64,000 nucleotides of DNA from an uncultured Actinomycetes bacterium (GTDB lineage: Bacteria > Actinomycetota > Actinomycetes > Nanopelagicales > Nanopelagicaceae): the NCBI GenBank assembly GCA_903825945.1, contig CAIKCJ010000014.1, positions 62,001 to 126,000 of the forward strand, given 5' to 3'. Both the position numbers and the translations under genes were made by a program. The notes beneath the pieces are model-generated. The model saw only the letters and a list, made by a program, of their open reading frames with translations, had not been told where the DNA came from and did not search any database. Positions 18,264 to 28,150 of the stretch are shown one piece after another. The stretch's first letter is position 1. Each line of letters begins with the position of its first letter.

Positions 18264-21200
18264 GTGGCACATGAGGCAGACTCCCCCGCACAAAGCGTAG
18301 CTGCGGGCTTCACTACCCTTGCCCCAGCCATTGACCTGCCTGCAACCGAGCACAGCATCCTGGCCTTCTGGGATGAAGCCAATATTTTTGCCAAAACGCT
18401 TGCAGCTCGCGCCGATGCCCCTCGCTGGACCTTCTTTGAAGGCCCGCCAACCGCAAACGGCTCACCTGGAACCCACCACATTGAAGCTCGCGTATTTAAG
18501 GATCTCTTCCCTCGCTACCAGACCATGAAGGGAAAGCTCGTTACCCGTAAAGCTGGTTGGGATTGCCACGGCCTACCTGTTGAAATCGCCGTAGAGAAAG
18601 AACTTGGTTTTAGCGGCAAGGGCGATATCGAGAAATATGGCATCGCTGCCTTCAACGCTAAGTGTCGAGAGTCGGTCCAACGTCACGTAGATGAGTTCAC
18701 TTCTATGACTCGGCGTATGGGCTTTTGGGTTGATTTTGATGAGGCGTACTGGACTATGTCGCCGCAGTATGTCGAGAGCGTCTGGTGGTCTCTGCAACAG
18801 ATCTGGAACAAGGGCCTTCTCGTTCAAGATCACCGCGTTGCTCCGTACTGCCCTCGTTGCGGGACCGGGCTTTCTGATCACGAACTGGCTCAAGGATATG
18901 AAACTGTAAAAGATCCCTCGGTGTATGTTCGCTTTCCTGCAACCTCTGGAACGATCGCGGAGCTGGGAGCATCATTTCTCGTCTGGACCACAACCCCATG
19001 GACGCTGATCTCAAATACCGCAGTAGCCGTGAATCCAACTGTCGACTATCAGGTCATAGAAATTACGCACGATGAAAAAGTTGAACGTGTAGTTATCGCA
19101 GCCCCATTGGCACATATTCTTGGCGAGGACCAGAAAGTTCTCGCAACTTTCAAGGGTAGCGAGCTTGAACACATCACTTACAAGCGCCCGTTTGATCTTG
19201 TTGAGATTCCAGATTCTCATTTCATCGTTTTGGCTGATTACGTAACAACCGAAGACGGAACAGGTCTCGTTCATCAATCTCCAGCATTTGGCGCCGATGA
19301 CTTACAAGTATGTCGCCGCTACAACCTTCCAGTCGTCAACCCAATGGCGCCGGATGGAACTTTTAACGCTGATATCCCACTCGTTGGCGGTATTTTCTTT
19401 AAGGATGCCGACAAGGTCATCATCAGGGATATGAAGGCGCAAGGAATTTTATTTAAGCAACTTCAGTTTGAGCACTCGTACCCACATTGCTGGCGATGCC
19501 ACACACCACTGATGTACTACGCACAACCTTCTTGGTATATCCGCACAACAGCCATTAAGGACGCCCTGCTCGCTCAAAATGCGAAGACAGATTGGCATCC
19601 AGAGACAATTAAAACTGGTCGATTTGGTGATTGGCTCGAAAATAATATCGATTGGGCCGTCTCCCGAAATCGTTACTGGGGTACCCCTCTTCCGCTCTGG
19701 CGCTGCCCAGATGACCACATGCATTGCATTGGATCACTCGCCGAGCTCTCCGCGCTTTCAGGTCAAGAACTTTCTAATACCGATCCTCACCGACCATTTG
19801 TCGATGAGATAACCTTCCCTTGTCCGCAGTGCGCACAGACCATGGTTCGCGTCAGCGAAGTGATCGACTGTTGGTATGACTCGGGCGCGATGCCTTTTGC
19901 ACAGTGGGGCTACCCGCATAAAGAAGGATCTATTGACGAGTTTAAGGCTGCCTATCCGGCAGATTTCATTGCCGAAGCGATTGATCAGACTCGTGGTTGG
20001 TTCTACACCCTCATGACAATCGGAACCCTGGTATTCGATCAATCTTCTTACAAGACCGTGCTCTGCCTTGGCCACATTTTAGATAAAGATGGTCGCAAGA
20101 TGAGCAAGCACTTAGGAAATGTTTTGCAACCAATTCCACTCATGGACCAGCACGGTGCCGACGCGGTTCGTTGGTATATGTTGGCAGCCGGTTCCCCATG
20201 GAGTGCGCGACGCGTTGGTCATGATGCGCTCTCAGATGTGGTTCGCAAAACTCTCTTAACGTATTGGAACACCGTTTCATTTTTCACACTTTACGCAAAT
20301 GCAGCGGGCTTCTCGCTTTCTGCGTCGGATCACACTCCATCGACCAACACCATGGATACATGGATCATCTCAGAGCTCAACTCGCTGATCGCTAGCGTTG
20401 ATGATGCGTATGCAGCATTCGATTCGCAGGAAGCTGGACGCTTGCTTGCTGCATTTATCGATGATCTCTCAAACTGGTACGTGCGTCGCTCTCGCCGTCG
20501 TTTCTGGGATGGAGAGCCAAGCGCGCTCAACACTTTGTATCACTGCCTCAAAGTACTCACCCAACTAATGTCACCAATGGTGCCATTTATTACAGAGCAT
20601 GTCTGGCAAGTACTCATCCGTGCTGGCGAGGCGCAAGCTCCTGAGTCAGTGCACCTTTCGAACTTTCCGGTGAGCAATCCTGATCTCATCAATCACTCAT
20701 TAGGTGAACAAGTCGCACTCTCACGTCGACTCGTCGAACTTGGACGCGCAGCACGCGCTGAGTCCAAAATTAAAATTCGCCAACCACTTGGACGAGCGCT
20801 TGTCTCTGCTCCTGGCTTTGCCACAATGGATCAAGAGATTCGTGAGCAGATCACCGACGAGCTCAATGTGCTCACCCTTGATGACCTATCAACTCAGGGC
20901 GAAGATTTAGTGAACGTCTCCATCAAAGCCAATTTCAGAAATATTGGTGCTCGCTACGGCAGCGATGTCCAAGCGATTGCTGCGGCGATTGCATCCATTT
21001 CAGGCAGTGCCGCAACAGAATTTGTGAAAAGCGTTCGCACCGCAGGTACTGCTGGCCATGAGCTTGGCTATGAAATTGGCCATGACAACAAAGTTGCGAC
21101 CATCACCGTGGATGATCTTGTTATCACCGAAACCCCGAAAGAGGGTTGGTCTGTCGCTAGCCACAATGGTGAGAGCCTTGCACTTGACCTAGCGCTCACT

Positions 21201-21452
21201 CCAGATCTGCTTCAGGCAGGTCTCATGCGCGAAGTAATCAGAACCATTCAGGAAGAGCGCAAAAATGCCAACTTCGACATTAGCGACCGCGTTCATGTTC
21301 GTTGGTCTGCGGGCGCGGATGTAAGCGCGGCAATTGCACGCTACCAAAGCGAGATTGCTGCCGAAGTCCTAGCTCTCAGTATTACGCAGAGCAATGATCT
21401 GACTTCTGCGACAAGCGAGATTGGTTTGTCACTCTTGCTGACAAAGGCGTAA
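18264..21452 (+). CDS. ileS: Isoleucyl-tRNA synthetase
   Basis: Charges tRNA-Ile. The 1062-residue class I synthetase carries the HIGH-equivalent GSPGTHHIE (HHIE at 71-74) and the KMSKS-type motif DGRKMSKHLGN, with a CP1 editing domain between them and a long C-terminal extension. Length and motifs match the actinobacterial, eukaryote-like IleRS group, which is known for low mupirocin sensitivity; that trait is inferred. Translation starts at GTG with GGAGG upstream. It is transcribed away from the DksA-type gene and converges on yggT with only 13 bases between stops. I looked for a T-box leader and did not find one. Confidence 0.96.
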   Translation: MAHEADSPAQSVAAGFTTLAPAIDLPATEHSILAFWDEANIFAKTLAARADAPRWTFFEGPPTANGSPGTHHIEARVFKDLFPRYQTMKGKLVTRKAGWDCHGLPVEIAVEKELGFSGKGDIEKYGIAAFNAKCRESVQRHVDEFTSMTRRMGFWVDFDEAYWTMSPQYVESVWWSLQQIWNKGLLVQDHRVAPYCPRCGTGLSDHELAQGYETVKDPSVYVRFPATSGTIAELGASFLVWTTTPWTLISNTAVAVNPTVDYQVIEITHDEKVERVVIAAPLAHILGEDQKVLATFKGSELEHITYKRPFDLVEIPDSHFIVLADYVTTEDGTGLVHQSPAFGADDLQVCRRYNLPVVNPMAPDGTFNADIPLVGGIFFKDADKVIIRDMKAQGILFKQLQFEHSYPHCWRCHTPLMYYAQPSWYIRTTAIKDALLAQNAKTDWHPETIKTGRFGDWLENNIDWAVSRNRYWGTPLPLWRCPDDHMHCIGSLAELSALSGQELSNTDPHRPFVDEITFPCPQCAQTMVRVSEVIDCWYDSGAMPFAQWGYPHKEGSIDEFKAAYPADFIAEAIDQTRGWFYTLMTIGTLVFDQSSYKTVLCLGHILDKDGRKMSKHLGNVLQPIPLMDQHGADAVRWYMLAAGSPWSARRVGHDALSDVVRKTLLTYWNTVSFFTLYANAAGFSLSASDHTPSTNTMDTWIISELNSLIASVDDAYAAFDSQEAGRLLAAFIDDLSNWYVRRSRRRFWDGEPSALNTLYHCLKVLTQLMSPMVPFITEHVWQVLIRAGEAQAPESVHLSNFPVSNPDLINHSLGEQVALSRRLVELGRAARAESKIKIRQPLGRALVSAPGFATMDQEIREQITDELNVLTLDDLSTQGEDLVNVSIKANFRNIGARYGSDVQAIAAAIASISGSAATEFVKSVRTAGTAGHELGYEIGHDNKVATITVDDLVITETPKEGWSVASHNGESLALDLALTPDLLQAGLMREVIRTIQEERKNANFDISDRVHVRWSAGADVSAAIARYQSEIAAEVLALSITQSNDLTSATSEIGLSLLLTKA

Positions 21453-21465
21453 GAGATCTAAATAA

Positions 21466-21744
21466 CTATTGCCGTACGAGTGAGATAAGAAGCTGCACGC
21501 CAATAAAAATTAAAATAAATGAGATGTCGAGTGCGACGGGCCCAATACGAAGTGTTGGAATAAAACGTCGCACAAATTTCATCACTGGATCTGTAATTCC
21601 GTAAACTAGTTCTGCTAAGGCAAGAACTATTCCGCGAGGACGCCATTGCGGTGTAAACATACGAATGTAATCAAAAATAACTCGAGCAAATAAGGCAAGC
21701 AGGAAAATCTGCAGTACCCATACGATAAGACTTCTGATAATCAT
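21466..21744 (-). CDS. YggT-family membrane protein
   Basis: A 92-residue protein with two hydrophobic segments and the family features RVIFDYIRMF and GITDPVMKFVRRFIP between them. YggT proteins are encoded after sepF in many Gram-positive dcw clusters and are linked to division or envelope maintenance, but their biochemical role is not settled. It is the last gene of the dcw cluster here; the usual next actinobacterial gene wag31/divIVA is not present. Confidence 0.85.
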   Translation of the reverse strand: MIIRSLIVWVLQIFLLALFARVIFDYIRMFTPQWRPRGIVLALAELVYGITDPVMKFVRRFIPTLRIGPVALDISFILIFIGVQLLISLVRQ

Positions 21745-21753
21745 TGATTAGGC

Positions 21754-21788
21754 CCAGAGCTAAGAACTAGCTGGCGTCTCAGCTCTGG
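21754..21788 (-). other. Hairpin between sepF and yggT
   Basis: CCAGAGCT at 21,754-21,761 and AGCTCTGG at 21,781-21,788 form a perfect eight-base stem that covers the sepF stop codon and the gap before yggT. No U-tract follows on the minus strand, so it may affect mRNA stability or yggT initiation rather than terminate. Confidence 0.5.
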
Positions 21789-22300
21789 TTGAAGAATGAT
21801 GCTTCAGCCACTGCAGTCTTGGTGTCAGTGCTGACACGAACATTTGGTGGAGTGAGCAAAAAGACTTTGTTAGTGACGCGTTCAATGCTTCCGTGATGTC
21901 CGAAGACAAGACCAGAAGCAAAATCAACAAGACGCTTGCGCTCTGACTCATCCATGTCAGTGAGATTCATCAGCACTGGCTGACCTTCGCGATAACGCTC
22001 GCCAACGCTACGGGCCTCGTTATAAAAACGTGGATGGATTGTGAAAATCTGATCCATGATTGGTAATACTTCTTGATGAGCGGCTGGCGCAGCTACCGGT
22101 GCAGCCGAGGCGACAGGGGCAGGACGCGCAGCCACAGGAGCAGCAGCTGTGAATGTTGGGCGAACAGGAGTTGCTATCTGTGCATGTGGAACTGCGCGAA
22201 CATTGCGGCGTGGTTCTTCCACCGGCACGGCAAGTTCTAGCTCCTCGTCCTGATCAACAAGTCCGAGATAGTTTGCTGCTTTTTTAAATACGTTGGCCAT
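21779..22300 (-). CDS. sepF: Cell division protein SepF
   Basis: Membrane-associated FtsZ anchor, essential where FtsA is missing, as in actinobacteria. The 173 residues begin with the amphipathic membrane-binding helix MANVFKKAANYLGL, then an acidic segment and an Ala/Pro-rich linker (about 35-75). The conserved SepF domain follows, with VLMNLTDMDESERKRLVDFASGLVFG and an FLLTPPNV strand. It lies one gene pair away from ftsZ. A TAAACT box six bases before the ATG suggests its own leaderless transcript in addition to read-through. Confidence 0.95.
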   Translation of the reverse strand: MANVFKKAANYLGLVDQDEELELAVPVEEPRRNVRAVPHAQIATPVRPTFTAAAPVAARPAPVASAAPVAAPAAHQEVLPIMDQIFTIHPRFYNEARSVGERYREGQPVLMNLTDMDESERKRLVDFASGLVFGHHGSIERVTNKVFLLTPPNVRVSTDTKTAVAEASFFNQS

Positions 22301-22306
22301 GCGCAG

Positions 22307-22312
22307 AGTTTA
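22307..22312 (-). promoter_or_regulatory. Probable leaderless -10 element of sepF
   Basis: TAAACT lies six bases before the sepF ATG and overlaps the stop codon of the upstream yggS gene. The spacing is the same as at nine other starts in this window. Confidence 0.5.
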
Positions 22313-23008
22313 GGCGAGAGCTTTGCGAGATCCGAGGATTGAGCTACCTATTCGAATATGTGTCGCACCATGAATAATCGCACTCTCAAAATCCCCACTC
22401 ATACCGATCGAGAGTCCTGATATTGCTGGATGGTTTGCCCGCACTCGGGCACTCAACGTCGCCATAGCGCCAAAGGCCATATCCGCTTCTTGATCAATGG
22501 GTGCCACCGCCATGAGCCCCACTGCTCGCGCATAAATTTCCTCAGGGAGATCTCCAATAAACCTATCTAACTCCCCCACGCGTACACCGCCTCTATCTGG
22601 GCGCTCTTCTTCCAAATTCACCTGAATGAAGAACTCTGGGAGGCTGGATTGTTGAAGAAACTTGGCGGCATGAGAGAGCTCATCGAGCGAGTGAACGTAG
22701 CGAGCCCAGTGAGAGATTGAGGGGATTTTTCGACTCTGCACTTGGCCCTGAAAATGCCAGGTTATGTCAGCTTCCAGCTCCTGCGATTTTCTGGCACCCT
22801 CTTCGTCTCTATTCTCACCAAAGTTTCGAAGCCCTAGTTCATGCAAGATGGCTGCATCGCTAGTTGGAAATGTCTTCGTCACCGCTATTAGAGTGAGTGA
22901 GGATTCCCCTCGATTAGCTTTTGTGAGAGCTACGCCAATGCGCTCATTCACCTGCGCCAAATTTGACGATATTTCTTCAAATCGGGTTATCGCAGATTCC
23001 GGTCTCAT
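22310..23008 (-). CDS. YggS/PLPBP pyridoxal phosphate homeostasis protein
   Basis: Single-domain alanine-racemase-like barrel that binds PLP through the lysine in LIAVTKTFP and balances free PLP and amino-acid pools; it has no known catalysis. The 232 residues show GENRDEEGARK, WHFQGQVQSRK and GLSIGMSGDFESAIIHGATHIRIGSSILG. It is encoded between pgeF and sepF, with its ATG overlapping the pgeF stop. Confidence 0.93.
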   Translation of the reverse strand: MRPESAITRFEEISSNLAQVNERIGVALTKANRGESSLTLIAVTKTFPTSDAAILHELGLRNFGENRDEEGARKSQELEADITWHFQGQVQSRKIPSISHWARYVHSLDELSHAAKFLQQSSLPEFFIQVNLEEERPDRGGVRVGELDRFIGDLPEEIYARAVGLMAVAPIDQEADMAFGAMATLSARVRANHPAISGLSIGMSGDFESAIIHGATHIRIGSSILGSRKALA

Positions 23009-23613
23009 AGTGCGATCACTCCTGCCAACCGCTCGGGTGTGCGATCGCGTCGAAAGGAGAAGTAGTCATGGTTTTCCAAAGTGCAGATATCAACGTCACG
23101 TGTCACAACCCCCAACTTTTCAAGCTGGGCTCTGGCCGACCTCTTTAGATCCAGCGCATGTTTTTGCGCCGAAGTTGAAGCCTCGGGATTTTCTAAAACA
23201 AATTCCTGATACATCTGCGGACTCACTTCATAACAATCCGCACAAATGGATGGTCCAACGGTGGCACTTATGCCTCGCGCACCTAGAGATTGCATCAACG
23301 CGACCGTTCGATCGATGATTCCGTTACCTACGCCCACTCGTCCGGCGTGCACAGCTGCAACTGCCTGGGGGCTAGAAAGGAGTATGGGAAGACAGTCGGC
23401 CGCAATGACAGCAATCCCTAAACCCTTTGAGGTAGTTACCAATGCATCTGCATCGATAACCTCGGAGGCATCGCGCACCTCAACGACGGTGTTGCTATGA
23501 CTCTGATTCATGAATGCAATATCGGATAGAGATGCCAGAGCCCGAAGTTCTTCCCTGCGCTGCAGATTCTTCATATCCCCACTTGCAATAGAGGTGAAGA
23601 GTGTGCGCGCCAC
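23005..23613 (-). CDS. pgeF: PgeF/YfiH-type laccase-domain protein
   Basis: Family with purine nucleoside phosphorylase or deaminase activity, also reported to edit wrong residues in peptidoglycan precursors. The 202 residues carry NQSHSNTV, ADCLPILL, AAVHAGRVG and CADCYEV, which hold the zinc ligands. HAGWRG of many members is HAGRVG here. The start is GTG, 11 bases after ftsZ. The location fits the usual ftsZ-pgeF-yggS-sepF order of actinobacteria. Confidence 0.88.
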   Translation of the reverse strand: MARTLFTSIASGDMKNLQRREELRALASLSDIAFMNQSHSNTVVEVRDASEVIDADALVTTSKGLGIAVIAADCLPILLSSPQAVAAVHAGRVGVGNGIIDRTVALMQSLGARGISATVGPSICADCYEVSPQMYQEFVLENPEASTSAQKHALDLKRSARAQLEKLGVVTRDVDICTLENHDYFSFRRDRTPERLAGVIAL

Positions 23614-23624
23614 GACTGAACTGT

Positions 23625-24779
23625 CTACTTCATGAAATCAGGAACATCAATCTCATCCTCGTTAACGCTCTCCTCAAAGGTAATAAGGCGGCGAGGTGGG
23701 ATTGTAAATTCCTGAGTATCTTCGACGTTGCGGCGGTCCATTGCTACCGCGATCGGATCGTTAGCAGCAATTGGATCTGCTTGTCCGGAGAGCGCTGCGG
23801 CATCGATCTGTGGCATTGAAACCTTTGTTGGCTCTCCACCATCGAAGCCCGCTGCAATTACAGTGATTCGCACTTCATCACCGAGTGCATCATCGATGAC
23901 AGTTCCGAAAATAATATTCGCATCTGGGTGTGCTGACTTTGCAACTAACTCTGCCGCTTCGCTGAGTTCGAAGAGACCAAGATCTGATCCACCGGCGATT
24001 GATAGGAGCACTCCGCGAGCACCATCGATAGATGCTTCAAGAAGAGGGCTAGCGATAGCTAACTCTGCGGCGCGCGTTGCACGAGCCTCGCCACGAGCTG
24101 ATCCAATTCCCATAAGAGCAGAACCTGCTCCAGCCATAACGCTCTTCACATCTGCAAAGTCGAGGTTGATCAACCCTGGGGTCGTAATCAAATCCGTAAT
24201 GCCCTGAACTCCAGAGAGAAGAACTTGATCAGCACTTCGGAAAGCTTCTACGGCAGTGATTGAACGATCAGAGATTGCTAGGAGTCGATCGTTAGGGATA
24301 ACAATGAGAGTATCTACTTCACTGCGAAGTTTTTCGATCCCATCAACTGCTTGAGCTGTGCGATGTTTGGCTTCAAAGGAGAACGGCTTGGTGACAACAC
24401 CGACAGTGAGCGCACCAAGATCTTTTGCAATTTTTGCAACAACAGGGGCTCCACCGGTACCGGTTCCTCCGCCTTCACCTGCAGTAACAAAGACCATGTC
24501 GGCGCCACGTAGCACCTCTTCAATTTCTTCAGCATGATCAAGTGCAGCCTGACGACCCACTTCTGGTGCCGCACCTGCGCCAAGGCCACGCGTAGATTGA
24601 CGACCGATATCGAGTTTCACATCTGCATCGCTCATGATGAGTTGCTGTGCATCGGTATTAATCGCAATGAATTCAACACCTTTGAGTCCGGCTTCAATCA
24701 TGCGATTGACTGCATTAACTCCCCCGCCACCAATGCCTACTACTTTGATGACAGCCAAATAATTTTGCGGTGTTGCCAC
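23625..24779 (-). CDS. ftsZ: Cell division protein FtsZ
   Basis: Tubulin-like GTPase that forms the division ring. I placed the start at the GTG with AAGGAGAG seven bases upstream, giving 384 residues. Visible features are [15 protein letters not shown], the tubulin signature [12 protein letters not shown] and the T7-loop region. The C-terminal tail is [10 protein letters not shown], the peptide that binds SepF and other partners. A 147-base gap with a good promoter separates it from ftsQ. Confidence 0.97.
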   Translation of the reverse strand: MATPQNYLAVIKVVGIGGGGVNAVNRMIEAGLKGVEFIAINTDAQQLIMSDADVKLDIGRQSTRGLGAGAAPEVGRQAALDHAEEIEEVLRGADMVFVTAGEGGGTGTGGAPVVAKIAKDLGALTVGVVTKPFSFEAKHRTAQAVDGIEKLRSEVDTLIVIPNDRLLAISDRSITAVEAFRSADQVLLSGVQGITDLITTPGLINLDFADVKSVMAGAGSALMGIGSARGEARATRAAELAIASPLLEASIDGARGVLLSIAGGSDLGLFELSEAAELVAKSAHPDANIIFGTVIDDALGDEVRITVIAAGFDGGEPTKVSMPQIDAAALSGQADPIAANDPIAVAMDRRNVEDTQEFTIPPRRLITFEESVNEDEIDVPDFMK

Positions 24780-24845
24780 GGTTTGCCTCTCCTTGGACCC
24801 TAATTCTCTACTTGAGAGTTTGGGCACGGTTAATTCTGATGCGTA

Positions 24846-24893
24846 AAAGTAGGACTACGCACGCACCCAATCAATGACCGACACGATGATTGG
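24846..24893 (-). promoter_or_regulatory. ftsZ promoter with overlapping dyad
   Basis: On the minus strand TTGATT (24,869-24,874), a 17-base spacer and TACTTT (24,846-24,851) form a sigma-70-type promoter about 65 bases before the GTG. A dyad CCAATCA (24,867-24,873) / TGATTGG (24,887-24,893) overlaps the -35 box and could be an operator. This would let ftsZ be expressed apart from the upstream mur genes. Confidence 0.6.
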
Positions 24894-24926
24894 TCGTTGC
24901 AATACCTCAAGCGAGTATCGAGAGTT

Positions 24927-25658
24927 TCACTTCACTAGTGGGGCTAGCGGTGTTGAAAGATCCACCTTCACAATTTTCTTATTTTCGGGCAGAGCCAATA
25001 GATGGCGTAGAACGTTGACTTTAAGAGTGACTTGGCTGGCGTCTCCCCAGAGAATAGTGAGGTTTGCATGGCCAGAGATGCTCGTGACCATAACCGCGCG
25101 CGCTGCATCTGACATCGACAGGGAGCTCATGCCGGAAAGGAGATCTGGTGGAAGTTGTTCCACCAATAGCGCCGCCATCTCCTCAGAAGCGCGATTGGAC
25201 TGACTAAATGTAATTGCAGGAATTCCAGATGGGGTTATGGGAAGCTGGAAATCAATTCCGTTTATATCGAGGTAGTGAGTGCTTCCATCGGCGCCAACAA
25301 AGGAAGCCACTGGTTTGCGAGATGTAATGTCAATAGAAACTTTATGAGAGAACCAGTTTCTTGAGATGTGAGCTTTCGCAATCCAAGAAAAATTCTTCAG
25401 GTCGCGATTAATGTGAGCGATATTAATGCGCGCCAATGGCTGCCCAATACTCACATCTCGCGGAATTAGCGCACTCGAGATCAGACTTTGTTGATCTCCC
25501 GCGTTGATGACAATTGATTTAACAGCAAGCAGATGCGACCAGCCAAGGGAGTATGAGGCCAGGGAAACCAGTATCAGACTCAGCGCTATTCCGGGCAGGC
25601 TGCGAAATTTTCTGAGTTTGCGGGCTTTACGAATTTTTTTCTTCAAGGGCCTGCACAA
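24927..25658 (-). CDS. ftsQ: Cell division protein FtsQ/DivIB
   Basis: Bitopic divisome protein. About 243 residues: a highly basic N-terminus (KKKIRKARKLRK), one membrane helix near 24-44, a POTRA domain starting VKSIVINAG, then the FtsQ/DivIB beta domain ending in VKVDLSTPLAPLVK. The start is uncertain: a TTG at 25,658 gives a 32-base overlap with murC, and a second TTG four codons later is also possible. The position between murC and ftsZ is the standard one. Confidence 0.88.
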   Translation of the reverse strand: MCRPLKKKIRKARKLRKFRSLPGIALSLILVSLASYSLGWSHLLAVKSIVINAGDQQSLISSALIPRDVSIGQPLARINIAHINRDLKNFSWIAKAHISRNWFSHKVSIDITSRKPVASFVGADGSTHYLDINGIDFQLPITPSGIPAITFSQSNRASEEMAALLVEQLPPDLLSGMSSLSMSDAARAVMVTSISGHANLTILWGDASQVTLKVNVLRHLLALPENKKIVKVDLSTPLAPLVK

Positions 25659-27015
25659 TCACTGGAGCCAAGGAGCTGACATCGCCGGCACCAAGGGTAA
25701 TTATTAAATCTCCTGGCCGACTCTCTGCCACTACAGCGTTCACAGCGCTAACCATAGATGGTTCATACACAACGGTGAGCGGATCCATCTGGCGTGTAAT
25801 GAGCAGCGAGCTCACCCCAGGAATTGGCGCTTCACTTGCAGGATAAATCTCAAGCACATAGGCACGATCTGCACCATCGAGAGCGCGCGCAAATTGGTCG
25901 GCAAACGCTTGAGTTCGAGAGAAGCGATGTGGCTGGAAGAGCACCAAAATTCGGCCGGTGCCTATATATCGGCGGGCCGTTTCAAGCACCACGCTAATTT
26001 CAGTTGGGTGATGGCCGTAGTCGTCAATAACTTCTACGCCATTCACAAGACCCTTGTGCTCGAAACGTCGACGCGAGCCGGTATAGCGTTCAAGTCCTGC
26101 AATCAACTCAGCAGCATCAACGCCAAGCGCCACGCCAGCTGCTAAAGCTGCAACTGCGTTCAAAATATTGTGTTTACCAGGAATCGAAAGCGTGAGTTCA
26201 GGCAGCACCTTCCCCGTCTTTGTCACGCGAGCAAAGCTCTTCCCTGGCTCCATATGTATACGCGAAATATGGAAGTCCGCCTCACCCTCGCCATATGTAT
26301 AGATCGTGATGTCACTTCTCTCAATACGAGTAAGAAGTTCTTTCACTCCAAAATCATCCGCACATGCCACCAAAAATCCACCACTTTGAATCGTTGCGAC
26401 AAATTCAACGAAGACGCGATACACCTGATCGAGTGTCGCAAAGTGGTCGACATGATCGAGTTCGATATTTGTAATAATCGCACCAAGAGGCTGATACACC
26501 GTAAATGAACCATCTGATTCATCTGCCTCAGCGACAAAGATATCTCCACTGCCTCGGTGCGCATTCACACCGGAACTATTGATCATTCCTCCGATAGAAA
26601 ATGAAGGATCCTCCCCTGCGCTTTGGAGGGCCACTGTAAGCATGGAGGTAGTTGTTGTTTTTCCGTGTGTTCCCGCGACCGCAATTGACCTGAGGTCAGA
26701 CATCAAAAGCGCTAGAGCTTCTGCTCGAACAATGACAGGAATTCCCTTTTCATGCGCAGCGATAACTTCTGGATTTTTCTCCGTAATTGCACCGGACGCT
26801 ACAACCAGATCAACCCCTTGCACATAGGAAGCCTCATGACCGATAAAGATCTTCGCACCCAAGTCAGCTAGTGAAGAAGTAGCACCACTCTCCTTGATAT
26901 CTGAACCACTCACAAGAGCGCCTTCGGCCAAGATGATGCGGGCGATTCCGCTCATGCCAGAACCACCTATGCCAACAAAGTGAATACGCTGCCCTTTAAG
27001 CTCTCTCTTATCCAC
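25627..27015 (-). CDS. murC: UDP-N-acetylmuramate--L-alanine ligase
   Basis: Adds the first amino acid of the peptidoglycan stem. I take the GTG at 27,015 as start (462 residues, VDKRELKGQRIHFVGIGGSGMSG), overlapping murG by 8 bases; an upstream in-frame start is less likely. Motifs are the Rossmann GIGGSGMSG, the ATP-binding AGTHGKTTT, and DDYGHHPTEI. Length is normal for the family. Confidence 0.95.
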   Translation of the reverse strand: MDKRELKGQRIHFVGIGGSGMSGIARIILAEGALVSGSDIKESGATSSLADLGAKIFIGHEASYVQGVDLVVASGAITEKNPEVIAAHEKGIPVIVRAEALALLMSDLRSIAVAGTHGKTTTTSMLTVALQSAGEDPSFSIGGMINSSGVNAHRGSGDIFVAEADESDGSFTVYQPLGAIITNIELDHVDHFATLDQVYRVFVEFVATIQSGGFLVACADDFGVKELLTRIERSDITIYTYGEGEADFHISRIHMEPGKSFARVTKTGKVLPELTLSIPGKHNILNAVAALAAGVALGVDAAELIAGLERYTGSRRRFEHKGLVNGVEVIDDYGHHPTEISVVLETARRYIGTGRILVLFQPHRFSRTQAFADQFARALDGADRAYVLEIYPASEAPIPGVSSLLITRQMDPLTVVYEPSMVSAVNAVVAESRPGDLIITLGAGDVSSLAPVIVQALEEKNS

Positions 27016-28150
27016 GGCGACCCCTTCGCGCCCGCGCGGCATCACGATTACGTTCAACAATCCGCAATTGTGCCAACGCTTTGACACCAATTCTCATGGC
27101 TCCATCAAGCGGAAAATTCATCGTCCTGCCACTGCGGCGATAAATATCGGATCGCTCAAACCACGTACCCACAGAATCAATTATGAGCTTAGAAGTGAAT
27201 TCGTCATTATTAACGATTTCACCTCCACCATTAGCTACGACCATCTCCGCATTGAATCTCTGCTCACCATTACCAATATTGAGCGGAACATAAATTGTAT
27301 AAAGCCCGAGCACACCGGTCTCTGTTGTTGTGACAGCGCCACTTCTTGAGATGACGCAATCTGCACATGCGTATGCGTTTGCCATGTCATCTATATAAGC
27401 CAAAGGCTGGTAGCCAGGCTTAGCTTCGGGAAGCGGGTTGTTCTTTCCAACTCCATGAATAACTTGGACTCCCATGCTCAAGAGGAGATCTAGTGCGCCG
27501 CAGATGGCATCATTAAATCGAACAGAACCAAGTGAACCACCGAAGACGAGAAGCGTTGGCTTTGCTGGATCTAGGCCACGTTGGGTAAGTGATTGCGCGC
27601 GCAAAAGTTCACGCTCATGTGGAGTGAGTCTGGCAATGTGGGTGATTGATGATCGCAATGGAATGCCAACCACCAGCGGGTCGTTAAAGCTCTTCGTATT
27701 ACTCTCAAAGGCCAGGAGTGGAACTCCCCCCAGAGCCGCACCCAACTTGTTTGCCATTCCTGGCTTTGCATTGGCTTCATGAATGAAGGTGGTTACGCCT
27801 TCTAACTTAGCCATGAGGTAGGCAGGTGCGCAGACATACCCACCAAAACCAATGAGCAGCGAGGAGCCGCGAATGATTGATCGAGTCTGAAGAAATGATC
27901 TGACAAATCGAATCGGCCAAAGTAGGGCATCCTTATTTACGCTGCGCGGGAATGATGCCTTTGTAATCAACTGCAACTCAAATCCCGCATCTGGAACAAG
28001 TTGATTTTCAACGCCAGTTGGAGTCCCGATAAAAGTCATCCCAATAGAAGGATCTTCTTTTGCGATCCAGCGAGCAACGGCTAGCGCGGGCTCTACATGG
28101 CCTGAAGTCCCGGCTCCAGCCAAAACAATCCGCCGATTAACTCTGCTCAT
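27008..28150 (-). CDS. murG: UDP-N-acetylglucosamine transferase MurG
   Basis: Membrane-associated GT28 enzyme that converts lipid I to lipid II. Motifs are VLAGAGTSGHVEPALA at the N-terminus, FIHEANAKPGMANK, LLVFGGSLGSVRFN and the SRSGAVTTTE UDP-binding loop. The gene start contains a perfect 15-bp tandem duplication that also lies in the end of ftsW, so starts at 28,150, 28,165 (both ATG) and 28,171 (GTG) each have an upstream AGGG. I list the shortest, 380 residues. Confidence 0.93.
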   Translation of the reverse strand: MSRVNRRIVLAGAGTSGHVEPALAVARWIAKEDPSIGMTFIGTPTGVENQLVPDAGFELQLITKASFPRSVNKDALLWPIRFVRSFLQTRSIIRGSSLLIGFGGYVCAPAYLMAKLEGVTTFIHEANAKPGMANKLGAALGGVPLLAFESNTKSFNDPLVVGIPLRSSITHIARLTPHERELLRAQSLTQRGLDPAKPTLLVFGGSLGSVRFNDAICGALDLLLSMGVQVIHGVGKNNPLPEAKPGYQPLAYIDDMANAYACADCVISRSGAVTTTETGVLGLYTIYVPLNIGNGEQRFNAEMVVANGGGEIVNNDEFTSKLIIDSVGTWFERSDIYRRSGRTMNFPLDGAMRIGVKALAQLRIVERNRDAARARRGRRG